The position numbers and the translations under genes are program-made. A stretch of 6,540 bases of DNA from an uncultured Actinomycetes bacterium (GTDB lineage Bacteria > Actinomycetota > Actinomycetes > Nanopelagicales > Nanopelagicaceae). Numbering within the stretch: position 1 is the stretch's first letter; every line of letters starts with the position of its first letter. The stretch is from the NCBI GenBank assembly GCA_903932695.1, contig CAIZGZ010000146.1, positions 1-6,540 of the forward strand, read 5' to 3'. Of this stretch, positions 5,837 to 6,540 are shown one piece after another. The notes beneath the pieces were generated by a model. The model was not told where the DNA came from and searched no databases. It was given only the letters and a program-made list of their open reading frames with translations.

Positions 5837-5854
5837 GCCTAGAAATAGGCGGCA
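5829..5854 (+). other. GAAA-capped hairpin in the infA leader
   Basis: GCCTA (5837-5841) pairs with TAGGC (5846-5850) around a GAAA tetraloop, a GNRA loop known for stability and tertiary contacts. Flanking TGCC (5829-5832) can extend the stem with GGCA (5851-5854), leaving CTCT (5833-5836) bulged. If transcription starts at 5834-5837 only the inner stem is transcribed, so the RNA would begin directly with the hairpin. No T-tract follows, so this is not a classical terminator. A role in 5'-end stability or control of infA is plausible but unproven. Confidence 0.65.
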
Positions 5855-5894
5855 CAACCCGTAATTCAACCGTGTTCAGAAACGTAGGTACTGC

Positions 5895-6116
5895 TTGGCT
5901 AAGAAAGATGGCGCAATCGAAATCGAGGGCACCGTAGCTGAAGCATTGCCCAACGCAATGTTCCGAGTTGAACTTACAAATGGACATAAAGTTCTTGCAC
6001 ATATCAGCGGCAAGATGCGACAGAACTACATTCGCATCCTTCCTGAAGATCGTGTGATCGTTGAACTTAGCCCATACGACCTCACACGAGGTCGAATCAT
6101 TTATCGTTATAAGTAA
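5895..6116 (+). CDS. infA: Translation initiation factor IF-1, TTG start
   Basis: IF1 occupies the 30S A site during initiation and works with IF2 and IF3. The product has 73 residues, the standard length, as a single S1-like OB fold. The sequence MAKKDGAIEIEGTVAEALPNAMFRV, LTNGHKVLAHISGKMR and ELSPYDLTRGRIIYRYK is near-canonical. The start is TTG at 5895; no ATG or GTG gives the conserved MAKKDGAIE N-terminus, and the preceding TAGGT (5885-5889) is only a weak Shine-Dalgarno match. Residues QNYIRIL replace the more usual MHYIRIL or KHYIRIL, a mild variation. It follows map by 117 nt with its own probable promoter, and rpmJ follows after 36 nt. Confidence 0.97.
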   Translation: MAKKDGAIEIEGTVAEALPNAMFRVELTNGHKVLAHISGKMRQNYIRILPEDRVIVELSPYDLTRGRIIYRYK

Positions 6117-6130
6117 AGCTCTTTACTTAT
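6109..6130 (+). other. AT-rich hairpin spanning the infA stop codon
   Basis: ATAAGTAAAG (6109-6118) and CTTTACTTAT (6121-6130) are exact reverse complements separated by 2 nt. As RNA this folds to a 9-bp stem with a GCTC loop. The infA TAA (6114-6116) lies in the left arm. The stem is AT-rich and followed by TTAAGTG rather than a T-run, so strong termination is unlikely, particularly as rpmJ starts 22 nt later. It could be an RNA processing or 3'-end stability site, or a weak attenuator between infA and rpmJ. Confidence 0.6.
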
Positions 6131-6152
6131 TTAAGTGTGAAAGAGGAACATC

Positions 6153-6266
6153 GTGAAAGTTAAGCCAAGCGTGAAGAAGATTTGCGACAAGTGCAAAGTC
6201 ATTCGTCGTAATGGTCGCGTCATGGTCATTTGCGAGAACCTTCGCCACAAGCAACGTCAAGGTTAA
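6153..6266 (+). CDS. rpmJ: 50S ribosomal protein L36 (bL36), zinc-binding form
   Basis: L36 is the smallest large-subunit protein and binds 23S rRNA. The 37-residue product reads MKVKPSVKKICDKCKVIRR and continues to MVICENLRHKQRQG, a complete canonical copy. Cys11, Cys14, Cys27 and His32 form the zinc site of the C+ type. The start is GTG at 6153, with a good Shine-Dalgarno sequence GAGGA (6143-6147) 5 nt upstream. It sits between infA and rpsM, its usual place at the spc/alpha boundary. The 153 nt after it are non-coding and structured. Confidence 0.97.
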   Translation: MKVKPSVKKICDKCKVIRRNGRVMVICENLRHKQRQG

Positions 6267-6419
6267 TCACCTCGTTCGACCAGCAGTACAAAAAACAAAA
6301 TACGCGTGATGTAACTAGAGCGAAAGCGCTAGACCCTCGGACTGGTAGGCCGAGGCCCAGTTACCCAACTGGGGAACATTGCGAAGGACCTTCCAGATAA
6401 AAGAAAAAGGGTAAGCGAT
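6267..6419 (+). promoter_or_regulatory. Structured leader of rpsM with three consecutive hairpins
   Basis: This gap holds no gene. Hairpin 1 (6315-6332) has CTAG and GC arms, one A/G mismatch and a GAAA loop closed as GCGAAAGC. Hairpin 2 (6335-6355) has CCTCGG and CCGAGG around a 9-nt loop. Hairpin 3 (6356-6373) has CCCAGTT and AACTGGG around ACCC, and it abuts hairpin 2 without a gap, allowing stacking. ACTGG in loop 2 (6341-6345) is also complementary to CCAGT in the left arm of hairpin 3 (6357-6361). GTAACT (6311-6316) is complementary to AGTTAC (6359-6364). Alternative folds are therefore possible. The rpsM Shine-Dalgarno sequence, AAAGGG (6406-6411), lies downstream in an unpaired A-rich stretch. 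By position it resembles the enterobacterial alpha-operon leader bound by S4; no sequence homology is claimed. Confidence 0.6.
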
Positions 6420-6540
6420 ATGGCACGTCTTGTTGGTGTCGATCTACCTCGCGAAAAGCGAGTCGAGATCGCACTCACCTATATTTTCGGGATTGGATTG
6501 ACCCGCGCGCACGCAACACTCGCTGCGACCGGCATCAACC
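6420..6540 (+). CDS. rpsM: 30S ribosomal protein S13 (uS13), 5' end only
   Basis: S13 is a 30S head protein that contacts the P-site tRNA and forms the B1 bridges to the 50S subunit. Forty codons are present before the window ends. They read MARLVGVDLPREKRVEIALTYIFGIG, the invariant S13 N-terminus, then LTRAHATLAATGIN, the first helix-turn region. ATG 6420 is preceded by AAAGGG (6406-6411) with an 8-nt spacer. It is normally the first gene of the alpha operon (rpsM-rpsK-rpsD-rpoA-rplQ); the rest lies outside the window. Confidence 0.97.
   Translation, partial: MARLVGVDLPREKRVEIALTYIFGIGLTRAHATLAATGIN

Noticed and set aside
6383..6393. Fourth hairpin in the rpsM leader (GAAGG A CCTTC)
   Set aside because: The loop would be 1 nt; opening it leaves only about 3 bp, so it is not a credible stem.
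1..6540. A novel gene system in the coding sequence
   Set aside because: Every coding stretch matches a known spc/alpha operon gene in standard order; there is no unexplained protein.

Overview
The window is a piece of the conserved bacterial spc/alpha ribosomal-protein locus, all on the + strand. In order it holds rpsN (3' end), rpsH, rplF, rplR, rpsE, rpmD, rplO, secY, adk, map, infA, rpmJ and rpsM (5' end). The protein sequences point to Actinomycetota: S8 begins MTMTDPIAD, S5 carries a long Gly/Arg/Asn-rich N-terminal extension, S14 is the short zinc-binding form, and IF1 and S13 read like actinobacterial versions. Base composition looks intermediate rather than high-GC, which would fit a small-genome lineage such as freshwater Nanopelagicales. 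That placement is an inference from memory and was not tested by a search.

Layout. Bases 1-136 are the end of rpsN. Bases 137-371 are a long non-coding stretch with no ATG on the + strand. It contains a GGTAA repeat array, a probable promoter, a strong UUCG hairpin, a 13-nt direct repeat and an overlapping direct/inverted repeat. Bases 372-5777 are a compact nine-gene run, rpsH to map. Four of its junctions are TAATG stop/start overlaps, and the others are 2 to 46 nt. Bases 5778-5894 hold a second probable promoter and a GAAA-capped hairpin ahead of infA, which starts with TTG. rpmJ follows after a short AT-rich hairpin. Bases 6267-6419 are a structured leader with three consecutive hairpins ahead of rpsM.

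Function. The genes make small-subunit proteins (S14, S8, S5, S13), large-subunit proteins (L6, L18, L30, L15, L36), initiation factor IF1, the SecY translocon channel, adenylate kinase and methionine aminopeptidase. Together they link ribosome assembly to initiation, membrane insertion, N-terminal Met removal and adenylate balance.

The coding content is ordinary, and I see no mobile element, CRISPR array, defence system or foreign gene. What deserves attention is non-coding. The gaps before rpsH and before infA share a promoter-like element, TTCGTA, 17 nt, then TARGATTGCCCKCT, and each is followed by a stable hairpin at the expected RNA 5' end. The gap before rpsM is a multi-hairpin leader with competing pairings, in the position where enterobacteria carry the S4-binding alpha-operon leader.
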